NCBI RefSeq assembly: GCF_006874585.1
Contig: NZ_CP029761.1
Coordinates: 693,001-757,000, forward strand
DNA: 64,000 nucleotides
Direction of reading: 5' to 3'
From: Sphingomonas sp. IC081
GTDB lineage: Bacteria > Pseudomonadota > Alphaproteobacteria > Sphingomonadales > Sphingomonadaceae
The translations under genes were made by a program, and so were the position numbers. Of the stretch, positions 1-7,325 are shown piece by piece. Within the stretch, counting starts at the first letter, position 1; every line of letters begins with the position of its first letter. The notes beneath the pieces are model-generated. The model saw only the letters and a program-made list of their open reading frames with translations, was not told where the DNA came from and searched no databases.

Positions 1-33
1 TCGATATTTCAAGACTTCCCGATGCAGCGCTGG

Positions 34-71
34 GCCATTTTGGGCAAACCCCGAAGGGGTGCCCAAATGGC
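34..71. repeat. Imperfect hairpin with a third copy of one arm downstream
   Basis: The arms at 34-46 and 60-71 pair (GCCATTTTGGGCA with TGCCCAAATGGC) apart from one bulged T, with an inner CCCC/GGGG stem. The 60-71 arm could instead pair with 144-154 (GCCATTTGGGC), so two mutually exclusive stems are possible. No gene is recognised in 1-247. This may be the 3' part of a structured RNA or the leader/trailer of a gene left of the window. Confidence 0.45.
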
Positions 72-211
72 TTCCATCTCCAACCGAAGCTGCCTTGGAC
101 GGGCAACCAGCCCGCCCGGCGGCAACTTCGGCCCGAGCTGTTCGCCATTTGGGCGCCTCGATGGTGCCGTTTATGAGTTTACGACCTAATCCAGCCTGTT
201 GATCCAGCGAA

Positions 212-248
212 GCCGGGCGTCCCGCGCAGGGAAACCCGGCCCCTTTTT
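212..248 (+). terminator. Rho-independent terminator, plus strand
   Basis: The stem GCCGGG (212-217) / CCCGGC (235-240) has a nested TCCC/GGGA pairing and is followed by a T5 run at 244-248. The T run is on the plus-strand side, so it would end a transcript entering from the left edge, not phyR. It abuts the phyR stop codon. Confidence 0.55.
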
Positions 249-1042
249 CAATCCAGCGGCTGGCTGGAGCGGAAGAACAATGCTTGGCTGATCGCCGCGC
301 GCACTGTGGCTTCCTGGAACGGCTTGGTGACGAGATAAGTCGGTTCCGGTCGTTCGCCGGTGAGCAGGCGTTCGGGATAGGCAGTGATGAAGATCACCGG
401 CACTTCGCCGAAGCGCAGCAGGTCTTCCACCGCGTCGATCCCCGAGCTGCCGTCGGCGAGCTGGATATCGGCCAGCACCAGGCCGGCAGGATTGCGCGAG
501 AAGATCTCCACCGCTTGCTTGTGGGTAGCCGCGGTGCCGACGACATTGTGGCCCAGATCGCCGACCAGCCCTTCGAGCTGCATCGAGATCAGCGGCTCGT
601 CTTCGATGATAAGCACATCGGTGGCGCTTTCGCTGTCGATCTCTGTCACTGCCTGGAGGACGAGCGCGTCCACGTCTTCGGGCGAGACGCCCAGGATCGT
701 GGCGGTTTCGGCGCGTGAAAATTCCTCCACGGTGGTCAGCAGCAGGGCCTGCCGGTGGGCCGGTGCGATGCGTCCGAGCCGTTCCTGTGCGGCCTGTTCG
801 GGGCTGCCGGCATCGCCTGTGGGGCTGGGCTGGTCCACATGGCCGGAGGCCCAGATCCGGGTGAAGGCCTTGTAGAAGGCGGCGCGGCTGCCGGCGATCT
901 CGTCGCGCAGGGCGCGGTCGGCCAGCGCGGCCTCCAGCGTGGCACGAACATAGGCGTCGCCCGATTGCTGGGATCCGGTAAGCGCGCGTGCATAGCGGCG
1001 CAGATAAGGCAGCTGGGCGGCGATCTGGTCAGAGACGGACAT
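248..1042 (-). CDS. phyR: PhyR-type anti-anti-sigma response regulator
   Basis: Master activator of the alphaproteobacterial general stress response. When phosphorylated, PhyR sequesters the anti-sigma factor NepR and frees EcfG. The 264-residue protein has a sigma-like N-terminal domain (about 1-135: sigma2-like start, then a sigma4-like segment with EFSRAETATILGVS) and a receiver domain (about 141-258: LIIEDEP, phospho-acceptor near D192 in LADIQLADG, T in FITAYPE, K in VTKPF). This order and length are diagnostic for PhyR. An AGGA lies 5 nt before the ATG. The gene is divergent from ecfG, and a near-palindromic EcfG-type promoter lies about 150 nt upstream (1190-1216). No nepR is visible on either side. 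Confidence 0.95.
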   Translation of the reverse strand: MSVSDQIAAQLPYLRRYARALTGSQQSGDAYVRATLEAALADRALRDEIAGSRAAFYKAFTRIWASGHVDQPSPTGDAGSPEQAAQERLGRIAPAHRQALLLTTVEEFSRAETATILGVSPEDVDALVLQAVTEIDSESATDVLIIEDEPLISMQLEGLVGDLGHNVVGTAATHKQAVEIFSRNPAGLVLADIQLADGSSGIDAVEDLLRFGEVPVIFITAYPERLLTGERPEPTYLVTKPFQEATVRAAISQALFFRSSQPLD

Positions 1043-1189
1043 CGAATTCCTCGGCTCCTGGGAAACAGTTCCCGTTAGTCATCGTGTGCGGACACGGCAT
1101 TTTCATTTTCCGCCCGACCGGTTCCCGTGTCTGACAACCACGCCGGGGCAGGGCAACAGCAAAATTTTTTCCCATACCGGGCCAGGTCG

Positions 1190-1216
1190 GGAACCGATCG
1201 CGGGAGGCGGCGTTCC
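1190..1216. promoter_or_regulatory. Bidirectional EcfG-type promoter (phyR leftward, small RNA rightward)
   Basis: On the plus strand GGAAC (1190-1194) is followed after 16 nt by CGTT (1211-1214), an exact match to the EcfG consensus GGAAC-N16/17-cGTT. The minus strand of the same segment reads GGAAC (1216-1212), then 17 nt, then GTT (1194-1192). The element is therefore nearly self-complementary and could fire in both directions. Rightward it sits just before the predicted small RNA at 1221. Leftward it would give phyR a leader of about 150 nt. The rightward reading is the stronger one (CGTT against GGTT). Confidence 0.75.
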
Positions 1217-1220
1217 AGCG

Positions 1221-1314
1221 GTATCACCACCGGCTCCCCCCCCCCGCAAACTGGTGGTGATCCGATCCCGCAGGCCTCCGCTCACCGTAACAGGTGGACG
1301 GAGGCCTCAATTTT
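1221..1314 (+). ncRNA. Predicted general-stress small RNA with C-rich loop (GsrN-like)
   Basis: A start about 7 nt after the EcfG -10 element would give a transcript of about 94 nt. Stem 1 pairs 1223-1233 with 1251-1261 (11 bp, one G.U) and displays a 17-nt loop with ten consecutive C residues (1236-1245), an anti-Shine-Dalgarno-like feature. After a short linker, stem 2 pairs 1272-1280 with 1299-1307 and continues inward (CACC/GGTG) past one mismatch, ending in a T4 tail at 1311-1314 as an intrinsic terminator. No plausible ORF fits. The design (EcfG promoter, exposed C-rich loop, terminator, location in the stress locus) matches what is known of Caulobacter GsrN. Homology by sequence was not tested. 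Confidence 0.7.
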
Positions 1315-1485
1315 CGACGCGGATGTTTGTTCCCGCCGCTTCTTGCATTTTTTCCATAACACCGATCCTGATGCGGCGCTGGAGGGTGGCGCCGGTCTGC
1401 GTTCTGGCGTGTCCGGTTTTTGGTCATCCTCCGGTGAGTTGCTTTCCTGGTGCGGCGGGTCGTTGCGGGTGTCGGGTCTTTCCCG

Positions 1486-1511
1486 GGAACTTTCTGCAAC
1501 TTGGCCGCGTT
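1486..1511 (+). promoter_or_regulatory. EcfG-type promoter of ecfG (autoregulation)
   Basis: GGAAC at 1486-1490, a 17-nt spacer, then CGTT at 1508-1511, about 130 nt before the ecfG start. It predicts positive autoregulation, as is usual for EcfG sigma factors. Apart from this promoter the interval 1315-1642 holds no gene that can be supported. In particular there is no NepR-like ORF. Confidence 0.75.
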
Positions 1512-1642
1512 TTCACGGCACTGATCCCGAGTGGGGAACCGCTTTGCTCGGAGCGATGGGCCAGAATAGAGGAACGGCACATCACACCCGGGCAGCGGCA
1601 GCGTGAACAAACGCTGGATGAACAGACATGGAGGGTAACCAG

Positions 1643-2311
1643 ATGCCTGCAACCACCGAGACCGTCGCCGAAGCCAAGCCGGCTCATGGGCTTGTCGCGC
1701 GGCTCGACGACCGCGACTTCAAGCGTGCGCTGGCCGAAGTCGCCCCGCACCTTCGCGCCTTTGCGCGCGGCCTGTGCGGCTGCCGCGACCGCGCCGACGA
1801 CCTTGCTCAGGAAGCGATGCTGCGGGCATGGGCCGCGCGCGATCGTTATGCCGCGGGCACCAACTTCAAGGCGTGGACTTTCACGATCCTGCGCAACCAT
1901 TTCTACAGCGAAGCGCGTCGCGCCCGATTCCATGGCGAGTACGACGAAGTTGCCGCCGAGCGTATTCTCTGTGCCGAGCCTGGCCAGGAAAGTGCGATCG
2001 AACTGGCCGACGTGCTGCGTGCGCTGACGACCATTCCCGAAACCTATCGCGAGGCACTGATCCTGGTGGCGGCGGGCAACTTGTCCTACGAGGAGATCGC
2101 CCGGATCTGCGGCATCGCGCTGGGCACCGTGAAGAGCCGTATCTGCCGCGCCCGCGCGATGCTGGCAAAAGTTCTCGAATCCGGTCAGCTCCCGGATTTC
2201 CGCCACAATTTTGTCCTGACGGGAGAGGCGGTCGACGCCTTCTTCGAAGAGCTGCGCAGGATCGCCAATACGGACGCCATTGCCGACGGTGCGGACCAAA
2301 TCGCCGCATGA
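1643..2311 (+). CDS. ecfG: EcfG-family (ECF15) RNA polymerase sigma factor
   Basis: Sigma factor of the general stress response, expected to read GGAAC/CGTT promoters when released from NepR. The 222-residue protein has region 2 (about 28-95: ADDLAQEAMLRAW, then FKAWTFTILRNHFYS) and region 4 (about 120-175: PETYREALILVAAGNLSYEEIARICGI and GTVKSRICRARAML). The ATG at 1643 is preferred over one at 1628 because a GGAGGG (1630-1635) sits 7 nt upstream of it. A C-terminal tail of about 35 residues follows region 4. Unusually, nepR, which normally precedes ecfG in the same operon, is absent. Instead ecfG overlaps a receiver-only regulator downstream. Confidence 0.92.
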   Translation: MPATTETVAEAKPAHGLVARLDDRDFKRALAEVAPHLRAFARGLCGCRDRADDLAQEAMLRAWAARDRYAAGTNFKAWTFTILRNHFYSEARRARFHGEYDEVAAERILCAEPGQESAIELADVLRALTTIPETYREALILVAAGNLSYEEIARICGIALGTVKSRICRARAMLAKVLESGQLPDFRHNFVLTGEAVDAFFEELRRIANTDAIADGADQIAA

Positions 2312-2801
2312 CAGGTCGGATGACGCGCTGGATTGCAAGGACAACGATCTTTTGGGCCAGACTGTAAAAGCCGGCGAGACCCCGGTCCCCTGCGGGGGTA
2401 GAAGCGCCAAGGTGCTCATTATCGAGGATGAATTCCTGCTTGCCCTCCAGCTCGAGGATATCCTCGCGGATGGAGGGCATGCCGTCCTCGGCACTTATCC
2501 CGATGCGGCCTCGGTCGCCTTGCTGGGCGAGGCGCCGGACGTGGCGCTGGTGGACCTCAACTTGCGCGATGGTCTGACCGGCCCGGCGATCGCCCGCGAA
2601 ATCGCTGTCAAGTTCGGCTCGCGCGTCATCTACGTCACCGCCAACCCCGGCCAGATCGACCAGCCTGCGCCGACGGCGGTAGGTATCGTCCAGAAGCCGT
2701 TCTCGCGCGAGGGCATTCTCTCGGCCGTGGCCTATGCTCTGGCGGGATGCCCGGAAAGTGCCCGCCCGCGGGAGCTGGAACCGCTCCGGCGCGCCGAGTA
2801 G
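2280..2801 (+). CDS. Single-domain response regulator in the ecfG operon
   Basis: A CheY-like receiver with no output domain: VLIIEDE near residue 46-51, phospho-acceptor D92 in VALVDLNLRDG, VTANP with the switch Thr, and K139 in GIVQKPF. The receiver resembles that of PhyR (ALVDLNL, QKPF). The start is uncertain. The frame opens with TTG at 2280 inside the end of ecfG. A TTG at 2352 has an AAGGA 10 nt upstream and would remove only the non-conserved first 24 residues. Co-transcription with ecfG suggests a role in the stress phosphorelay, for example as phosphate sink or competitor for PhyR kinases, comparable to single-domain regulators of sphingomonads. That role is inference. Confidence 0.85.
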   Translation: MPTVRTKSPHDRSDDALDCKDNDLLGQTVKAGETPVPCGGRSAKVLIIEDEFLLALQLEDILADGGHAVLGTYPDAASVALLGEAPDVALVDLNLRDGLTGPAIAREIAVKFGSRVIYVTANPGQIDQPAPTAVGIVQKPFSREGILSAVAYALAGCPESARPRELEPLRRAE

Positions 2802-2878
2802 GCCGGGGCGTCCCGCAACGTCGGCATGGTTCTAGAGGCTTGCCGCGAAGGCTGGAACGTTTCCGGCGCTTTCAGCTA

Positions 2879-3379
2879 TCAGACAACACCCGTCTCGTGC
2901 TCGCCGATGCGTGCTGGATCGATGGTTCCCCCCGTTGCAAGGCGGAACAGACCCTTGATTCCGGCATCGAGCGTCCAGACTTCGGCATCCTCGATCTCGA
3001 AACGCAGCATGGTGACGGCGGGATCGTCGTGCCCGTGGGGGAACCAGTCTTCTGCCACCTGGCTCCAGTGACGGCTGCGTGCCGCAGGATCGGTTTCCTC
3101 AACCAGCGTGCCGGAAAGCGAGGCGAACACTTCGTGCCCCAGGGTCATGACTTGCGCCGTAGCCCGTCCTCCCCTGCCGATGCGATTGTCGCGACGACAG
3201 ACGAACCAGACGGCATGATGGGCATCGCGGTCCAGCAGGGCGGTCATCGGTTCGCTGTGGGCTTCGCAATGGGCCTGGCCGTGGGGGGCACCGCGGCCGG
3301 CGTCACCCTCCAGCCGGATCATGACGACGGGGTTGGCGGCGAAGGCTTTCCAGAACGTCTGGCGCACATTGGGAGCCAT
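2879..3379 (-). CDS. General stress protein, pyridoxamine 5'-phosphate oxidase-like flavin-binding fold
   Basis: 166 residues of the split-barrel family often annotated general stress protein 26. The pattern FWKAFAANPVVMIRL, then PMTALLD and a WFVCRRD strand, is typical. Such proteins bind FMN/FAD or are thought to protect during oxidative and osmotic stress. They are not PdxH and have no known reaction. A perfect EcfG-type promoter lies 45-70 nt upstream on the same strand (3449-3424), so this is a predicted EcfG regulon member beside its regulators. It is convergent with the receiver gene ending at 2801. Confidence 0.85.
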   Translation of the reverse strand: MAPNVRQTFWKAFAANPVVMIRLEGDAGRGAPHGQAHCEAHSEPMTALLDRDAHHAVWFVCRRDNRIGRGGRATAQVMTLGHEVFASLSGTLVEETDPAARSRHWSQVAEDWFPHGHDDPAVTMLRFEIEDAEVWTLDAGIKGLFRLATGGTIDPARIGEHETGVV

Positions 3380-3423
3380 GGCGCGTCCTTTCCGGGCTTG
3401 TTCGAGGTTGTGGATATTCCGCC

Positions 3424-3449
3424 AACGCCTTCGTCGCTACGTCTGTTCC
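3424..3449 (-). promoter_or_regulatory. EcfG-type promoter for the stress protein gene
   Basis: On the minus strand GGAAC (3449-3445), a 17-nt spacer, then CGTT (3427-3424). The downstream gene starts at 3379, giving a leader of about 35-40 nt. Confidence 0.75.
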
Positions 3450-3491
3450 CGCATACGCGGTGCGCTTCGTCGATTTGCGACCAGCCGAGCG

Positions 3492-3516
3492 GGAACCATG
3501 GCGAAGGGCTTCGGTT
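3492..3516 (+). promoter_or_regulatory. Possible weaker EcfG-type promoter for the Crp/Fnr gene
   Basis: GGAAC (3492-3496) followed after 17 nt by GTT (3514-3516), in the form N16-GGTT. It lies 124 nt before the chosen start of the Crp/Fnr gene. The first base of the -10 element deviates from the consensus, so support is moderate. Confidence 0.4.
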
Positions 3517-3639
3517 GTCGGGGGTGCGTCCCCGCATGCAGGTGCCGTTTCCCGCTGGTTCGCGTGGCACGGCGCTGATCCATTCTTGGGCCGGGACGTT
3601 CAGGTCGTCGTAGAAAAATGGATCAGGGAAAAATTGGTT

Positions 3640-4368
3640 ATGGGTGCCATCGCCAGTCTTGAAGACAGCGATCTGCTGAGGGCCTTGCGGCCTGCCGACC
3701 GGGATTTGCTGGTGCCGTTTCTCGAAGACGTCGAATATGCGGCGGGCCAGGTGCTATATTGTCCCGGCGACCTTGTGGAATTCTGCTATTTTCCGCGTGG
3801 CGGGGCGATCTGCTCCTTTTTTGTCGAATTGGATGGCAATGAACTGGTCGAGACTTTGCTGGTCGGCCGCGAAGGGGCGCTGGGCGGGGTGGTAAGCCAG
3901 GGCAGCCTGCCGGCCTTCGCGCGTGCCAGCGTGCTCCATCGCGGGCGTTTCTGGCGCATCGGCACCGAGCGGCTGGACGAGGTGAAGCGCATGTCGCCTG
4001 CGATTGCCCATCTTTTTGCCCGTTATGCCGACTGCGTGATGGCGCAGGTCTTCCAGTCGACCGCCTGCAATGCCGTCCATACCATCGAGCAGCGTGCCGC
4101 GCGCTGGTTGGGGATGGCGATCGACCGGATCGGGCGGAACGACGTGACGATGACGCAGGAGCAATTGGCCTCGATGATGGGGATCGGCCGCAGCTACGCC
4201 AGCCGCGTGCTCCAGCGCTTCAAGCGCGAAGGCATCCTGCGGACCCGTCGCGGCGGCATCAGCGTGCTGGATCGGCCGGGCCTCGATGCGCGGGCCTGCG
4301 GCTGCAACGATGCCGTCAGGGCCCATTTCGATGCGGTTCTCGCCGGGGTCTATCCGCCAGAGGTCTAA
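3640..4368 (+). CDS. Crp/Fnr-family transcriptional regulator
   Basis: 242 residues with an N-terminal cyclic-nucleotide-binding-type beta barrel (about 15-130, containing GQVLYCPGDLVEFCYFPRGG) and a C-terminal winged helix (about 170-225, with TMTQEQLASMMGIGRSYASR as recognition region). There is no N-terminal cysteine cluster of the FNR iron-sulfur type, and the effector cannot be told. The ATG at 3640 has AGGGA about 10 nt upstream and begins directly before the conserved domain. A weak EcfG-like promoter upstream and the divergent stress gene suggest it is part of the stress network. Confidence 0.88.
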   Translation: MGAIASLEDSDLLRALRPADRDLLVPFLEDVEYAAGQVLYCPGDLVEFCYFPRGGAICSFFVELDGNELVETLLVGREGALGGVVSQGSLPAFARASVLHRGRFWRIGTERLDEVKRMSPAIAHLFARYADCVMAQVFQSTACNAVHTIEQRAARWLGMAIDRIGRNDVTMTQEQLASMMGIGRSYASRVLQRFKREGILRTRRGGISVLDRPGLDARACGCNDAVRAHFDAVLAGVYPPEV

Positions 4369-4509
4369 GTAGCTGCTTGAAAATAGGCCAAAAGGCGGCG
4401 GGTGGGACACGGGGCGGCTCTCCCAATGCCTGGCGGGTGTTTGAGGGGCGGCCGCCGCGAAGGCGCAAATCCGTGGCGCCGCGCGCCGAACGGGTATAAG
4501 GGCGCGCGG

Positions 4510-6138
4510 ATGTTACGTCTTTCCGATCTTGCCTTGCCGCTGGACCATGAACCGGCCGACCTGGAGGCCGCCGTCTGCGCGCGCCTCGGTATTGCGCCTG
4601 AGGATCTTGAGCGGCTCACCGTCGTGCGCCGGGGCAACGACGCGCGGCGCAAGTCCGCGATCAAGCTGGTCTACACGCTCGATCTGGCGGTGAAGGATGA
4701 GGCTGCCGTGCTCGCCGCTCATCCCGGCGACCAGCACGTGCGGCCCACGCCCGACACCAGCTACAAGTTCGTCACCCATGCGCCCGTGACCTACGAAGGG
4801 CCACGTCCGGTGGTGATCGGCGCCGGTCCCTGCGGACTGCTGGCCGCGTTGATCCTCGCGCAGATGGGGTTCCGCCCGATCATCATCGAGCGCGGCAAGG
4901 CCGTGCGCGAGCGCACCAAGGACACCTGGGGCCTGTGGCGCCGCTCGGTGCTCGATCCCGAGAGCAACGTGCAGTTCGGCGAGGGCGGTGCCGGCACGTT
5001 CTCGGACGGCAAGCTCTACAGCCGGATCAAGGACCCGCGCCATTTCGGCCGCAAGGTCCTGACCGAATTCGTAAAGGCCGGTGCGCCCGACGATATTCTC
5101 ACCGAAGCGCACCCGCATATCGGCACGTTCCGCCTCGTCACCATGGTGATCTCGATGCGCGAGACGATCGAGCAGCTGGGCGGCGAATATCGCTTCGGCA
5201 CCCGCGTCGATGACTTCGAAGTGGAAGAGGACGCCGACGGCACCCGCCGCCTCAAGGGCATTCACCTCTCGAACGGGGAGTTCCTGCCCGCCAGCCACGT
5301 CATCATGGCGGTCGGCCATTCGGCACGCGATACCTTCGAAGTACTCCACAACCGCGGTGTCTATATCGAGGCCAAGCCCTTTGCCATCGGTGTGCGTATC
5401 GAGCATCCGCAAAGCTGGATCGACACCGCGCGCTACGGCCCCAATGCGGGCAACAAGATCCTTGGCGCGGCGGCCTATTCGATCGCCCACAAGGCCTCCA
5501 ACGGGCGCACGGTCTACAGCTTCTGCATGTGCCCGGGCGGGCGCGTGGTGGCCGCCGCGAGCGAGGAAGGCCGCGTCGTCACCAATGGCATGAGCCAGTA
5601 TTCGCGCGCTGAGTTCAATGCCAATTCGGGCCTTGTCGTCGACATCAATCCCGAAGAGGATTACCCCGGCGATCCGCTGGCGGGCATCGCGTTCCAGCGC
5701 AAGTTCGAGGAACTGGCCTTCAAGGCGGGCGGCTCCAACTACAAGGCGCCGGGCCAGAAGCTGGGCGATTTCCTCGCCGACCGGCCTTCGAGCGAATTCG
5801 GCGTCGTTACCCCCAGCTATCAGCCCGGTGTGCACCTGACCGACCTGAAGGAATGCCTGCCCGACTTCGTGGTCGAGGCGATCCGCGAGGCGCTGCCGGT
5901 ATTCGGCCGCCAAGTGCCCGGCTACGACCACCCTGACGTGGTGATGACCGGCGTGGAGACGCGCACCTCCTCGCCCGTGCGCATCACCCGCGGCAAGGAT
6001 TGCCAAAGCCTCAACACTCGCGGACTCTATCCGGCAGGCGAGGGCGCGGGCTATGCGGGCGGCATTCTCTCCGCCGCTGTCGACGGCATTCGCGTGGCCG
6101 AGGCGCTGGCGCTGGAACTGGTTCCCGCCGCACAATGA
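4510..6138 (+). CDS. NAD(P)/FAD-dependent oxidoreductase (COG2509 type)
   Basis: 542 residues with an N-terminal domain of about 90 residues (LRLSDLALPL onward) before the dinucleotide-binding motif VVIGAGPCGLLAALILAQ near residue 105, followed by IIIERGKAV and FGEGGAGTFSDGKLYSR, a signature of this family. C-terminal FAD contact region: GLYPAGEGAGYAGGI. The substrate is unknown; family members are annotated only as FAD-dependent dehydrogenases. The start at ATG 4510 removes an unconserved upstream extension. The stop overlaps the next start (ATGA), so both flavoproteins are probably co-translated. Confidence 0.85.
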   Translation: MLRLSDLALPLDHEPADLEAAVCARLGIAPEDLERLTVVRRGNDARRKSAIKLVYTLDLAVKDEAAVLAAHPGDQHVRPTPDTSYKFVTHAPVTYEGPRPVVIGAGPCGLLAALILAQMGFRPIIIERGKAVRERTKDTWGLWRRSVLDPESNVQFGEGGAGTFSDGKLYSRIKDPRHFGRKVLTEFVKAGAPDDILTEAHPHIGTFRLVTMVISMRETIEQLGGEYRFGTRVDDFEVEEDADGTRRLKGIHLSNGEFLPASHVIMAVGHSARDTFEVLHNRGVYIEAKPFAIGVRIEHPQSWIDTARYGPNAGNKILGAAAYSIAHKASNGRTVYSFCMCPGGRVVAAASEEGRVVTNGMSQYSRAEFNANSGLVVDINPEEDYPGDPLAGIAFQRKFEELAFKAGGSNYKAPGQKLGDFLADRPSSEFGVVTPSYQPGVHLTDLKECLPDFVVEAIREALPVFGRQVPGYDHPDVVMTGVETRTSSPVRITRGKDCQSLNTRGLYPAGEGAGYAGGILSAAVDGIRVAEALALELVPAAQ

Positions 6139-7325
6139 CGTCGCTTCATGGCCATGAGCCTTACGACGCCGTCGTGCTGGGTGCCGGTGCGGCGGGTCTG
6201 TTCTGCGCGGCGACGGCGGGGCAGCGCGGCAAGCGCGTGCTGCTGCTCGACCATGCCGAGCAGCCGGGCAAGAAGATCCTGATTTCCGGCGGCGGGCGCT
6301 GCAACTTCACCAATGTCGATACCGCGCCCGACCGCTATCTTTCCAGCAACGCCCATTTCGCCAAGTCGGCGTTGAGCCGCTACCGACCAGCCGATTTCAT
6401 CGCAATGGTGGAAGCCTACGGCATCGCCTGGCACGAGAAGACGCTGGGCCAGTTGTTCTGCGACGGCTCGGCGCGCCAGATCGTCGCGATGTTGCTGGAG
6501 GAATGTGCCAAGGGTCAAGTCGAACTGGTCTGCGGCGAGGCGCTGGGCGAGATTGGCCATGATGGTGCGCTCTACCGCGTCGATTTCGGCCAGCGGAGCG
6601 CGATGGCAAAGGCGCTGGTGATCGCCACTGGCGGGCCGTCGATCCCGAAGATGGGGGCGTCCGGGTTCGCCTACGATCTGGCCCGCAAGTTCGGCCTCAA
6701 GGTCGTCCAGCCGCGCCCGGCGCTGGTGCCGCTGACCCTGCCGGGCGAGGAAGCGCTGTTCCGCGATCTCTCGGGCGTTTCCACCGAAGTGATCGCACGC
6801 GTCGGCAAGGCGGCGTTCCGGGAGGCCGCGCTGTTCACCCACCGGGGGCTTTCGGGCCCCTCGATCCTCCAGATCTCGAGCTACTGGAAGCGCGGCGACA
6901 CCGTCACCACGCAGTTCCTTCCGGATCGCGGCGAGGGCTGGCTGATGGGTTTGAAGCGCGAACGTCCGCGCGCCACTTTGCGCAAGGTCTTGTCCGAAGG
7001 CCTGCCGGAGCGGCTGGCCGATGTGCTTTGCGAAAAGCTGGGCCTGGCCGGAGAGCTGGGGGCGATGACCGACAAGGCATTGGCCGCCGCCGAAGCCCGG
7101 CTGGCGCGCTGGCCGTTCCTGCCCGATGGCTCGGAAGGGTTTGCCAAGGCGGAAGTCACCGCCGGCGGCATCGACACCGCCGGACTGTCCTCGAAGACGA
7201 TGGAAGCCCGCAAGGTTCCCGGTCTCTTTGCCATCGGCGAGGCGGTTGACGTGACCGGCTGGCTCGGCGGCTACAATTTCCAGTGGGCCTGGGCGAGCGC
7301 GCATGCGGCGGGGCTGGCGATCTAA
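6135..7325 (+). CDS. HI0933/YhiN-family flavoprotein
   Basis: 396 residues with an N-terminal FAD-binding motif (AVVLGAGAAGLFCAATAG), then the HI0933 signature KKILISGGGRCNFTN and a C-terminal FAD loop VPGLFAIGEAVDVTGWLGGYN. The family includes BaiN-like oxidoreductases, but its general physiological substrate is unknown. It overlaps the preceding flavoprotein gene by 4 nt and converges with msrA, overlapping that 3' end by 4 nt as well. Confidence 0.85.
   Translation: MTSLHGHEPYDAVVLGAGAAGLFCAATAGQRGKRVLLLDHAEQPGKKILISGGGRCNFTNVDTAPDRYLSSNAHFAKSALSRYRPADFIAMVEAYGIAWHEKTLGQLFCDGSARQIVAMLLEECAKGQVELVCGEALGEIGHDGALYRVDFGQRSAMAKALVIATGGPSIPKMGASGFAYDLARKFGLKVVQPRPALVPLTLPGEEALFRDLSGVSTEVIARVGKAAFREAALFTHRGLSGPSILQISSYWKRGDTVTTQFLPDRGEGWLMGLKRERPRATLRKVLSEGLPERLADVLCEKLGLAGELGAMTDKALAAAEARLARWPFLPDGSEGFAKAEVTAGGIDTAGLSSKTMEARKVPGLFAIGEAVDVTGWLGGYNFQWAWASAHAAGLAI

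Noticed and set aside
1..189. Open plus-strand frame running in from the left edge
   Set aside because: Composition is unlike the other proteins, it overlaps the paired stems at 34-154, and no family is recognisable; structured RNA or chance seems more likely.
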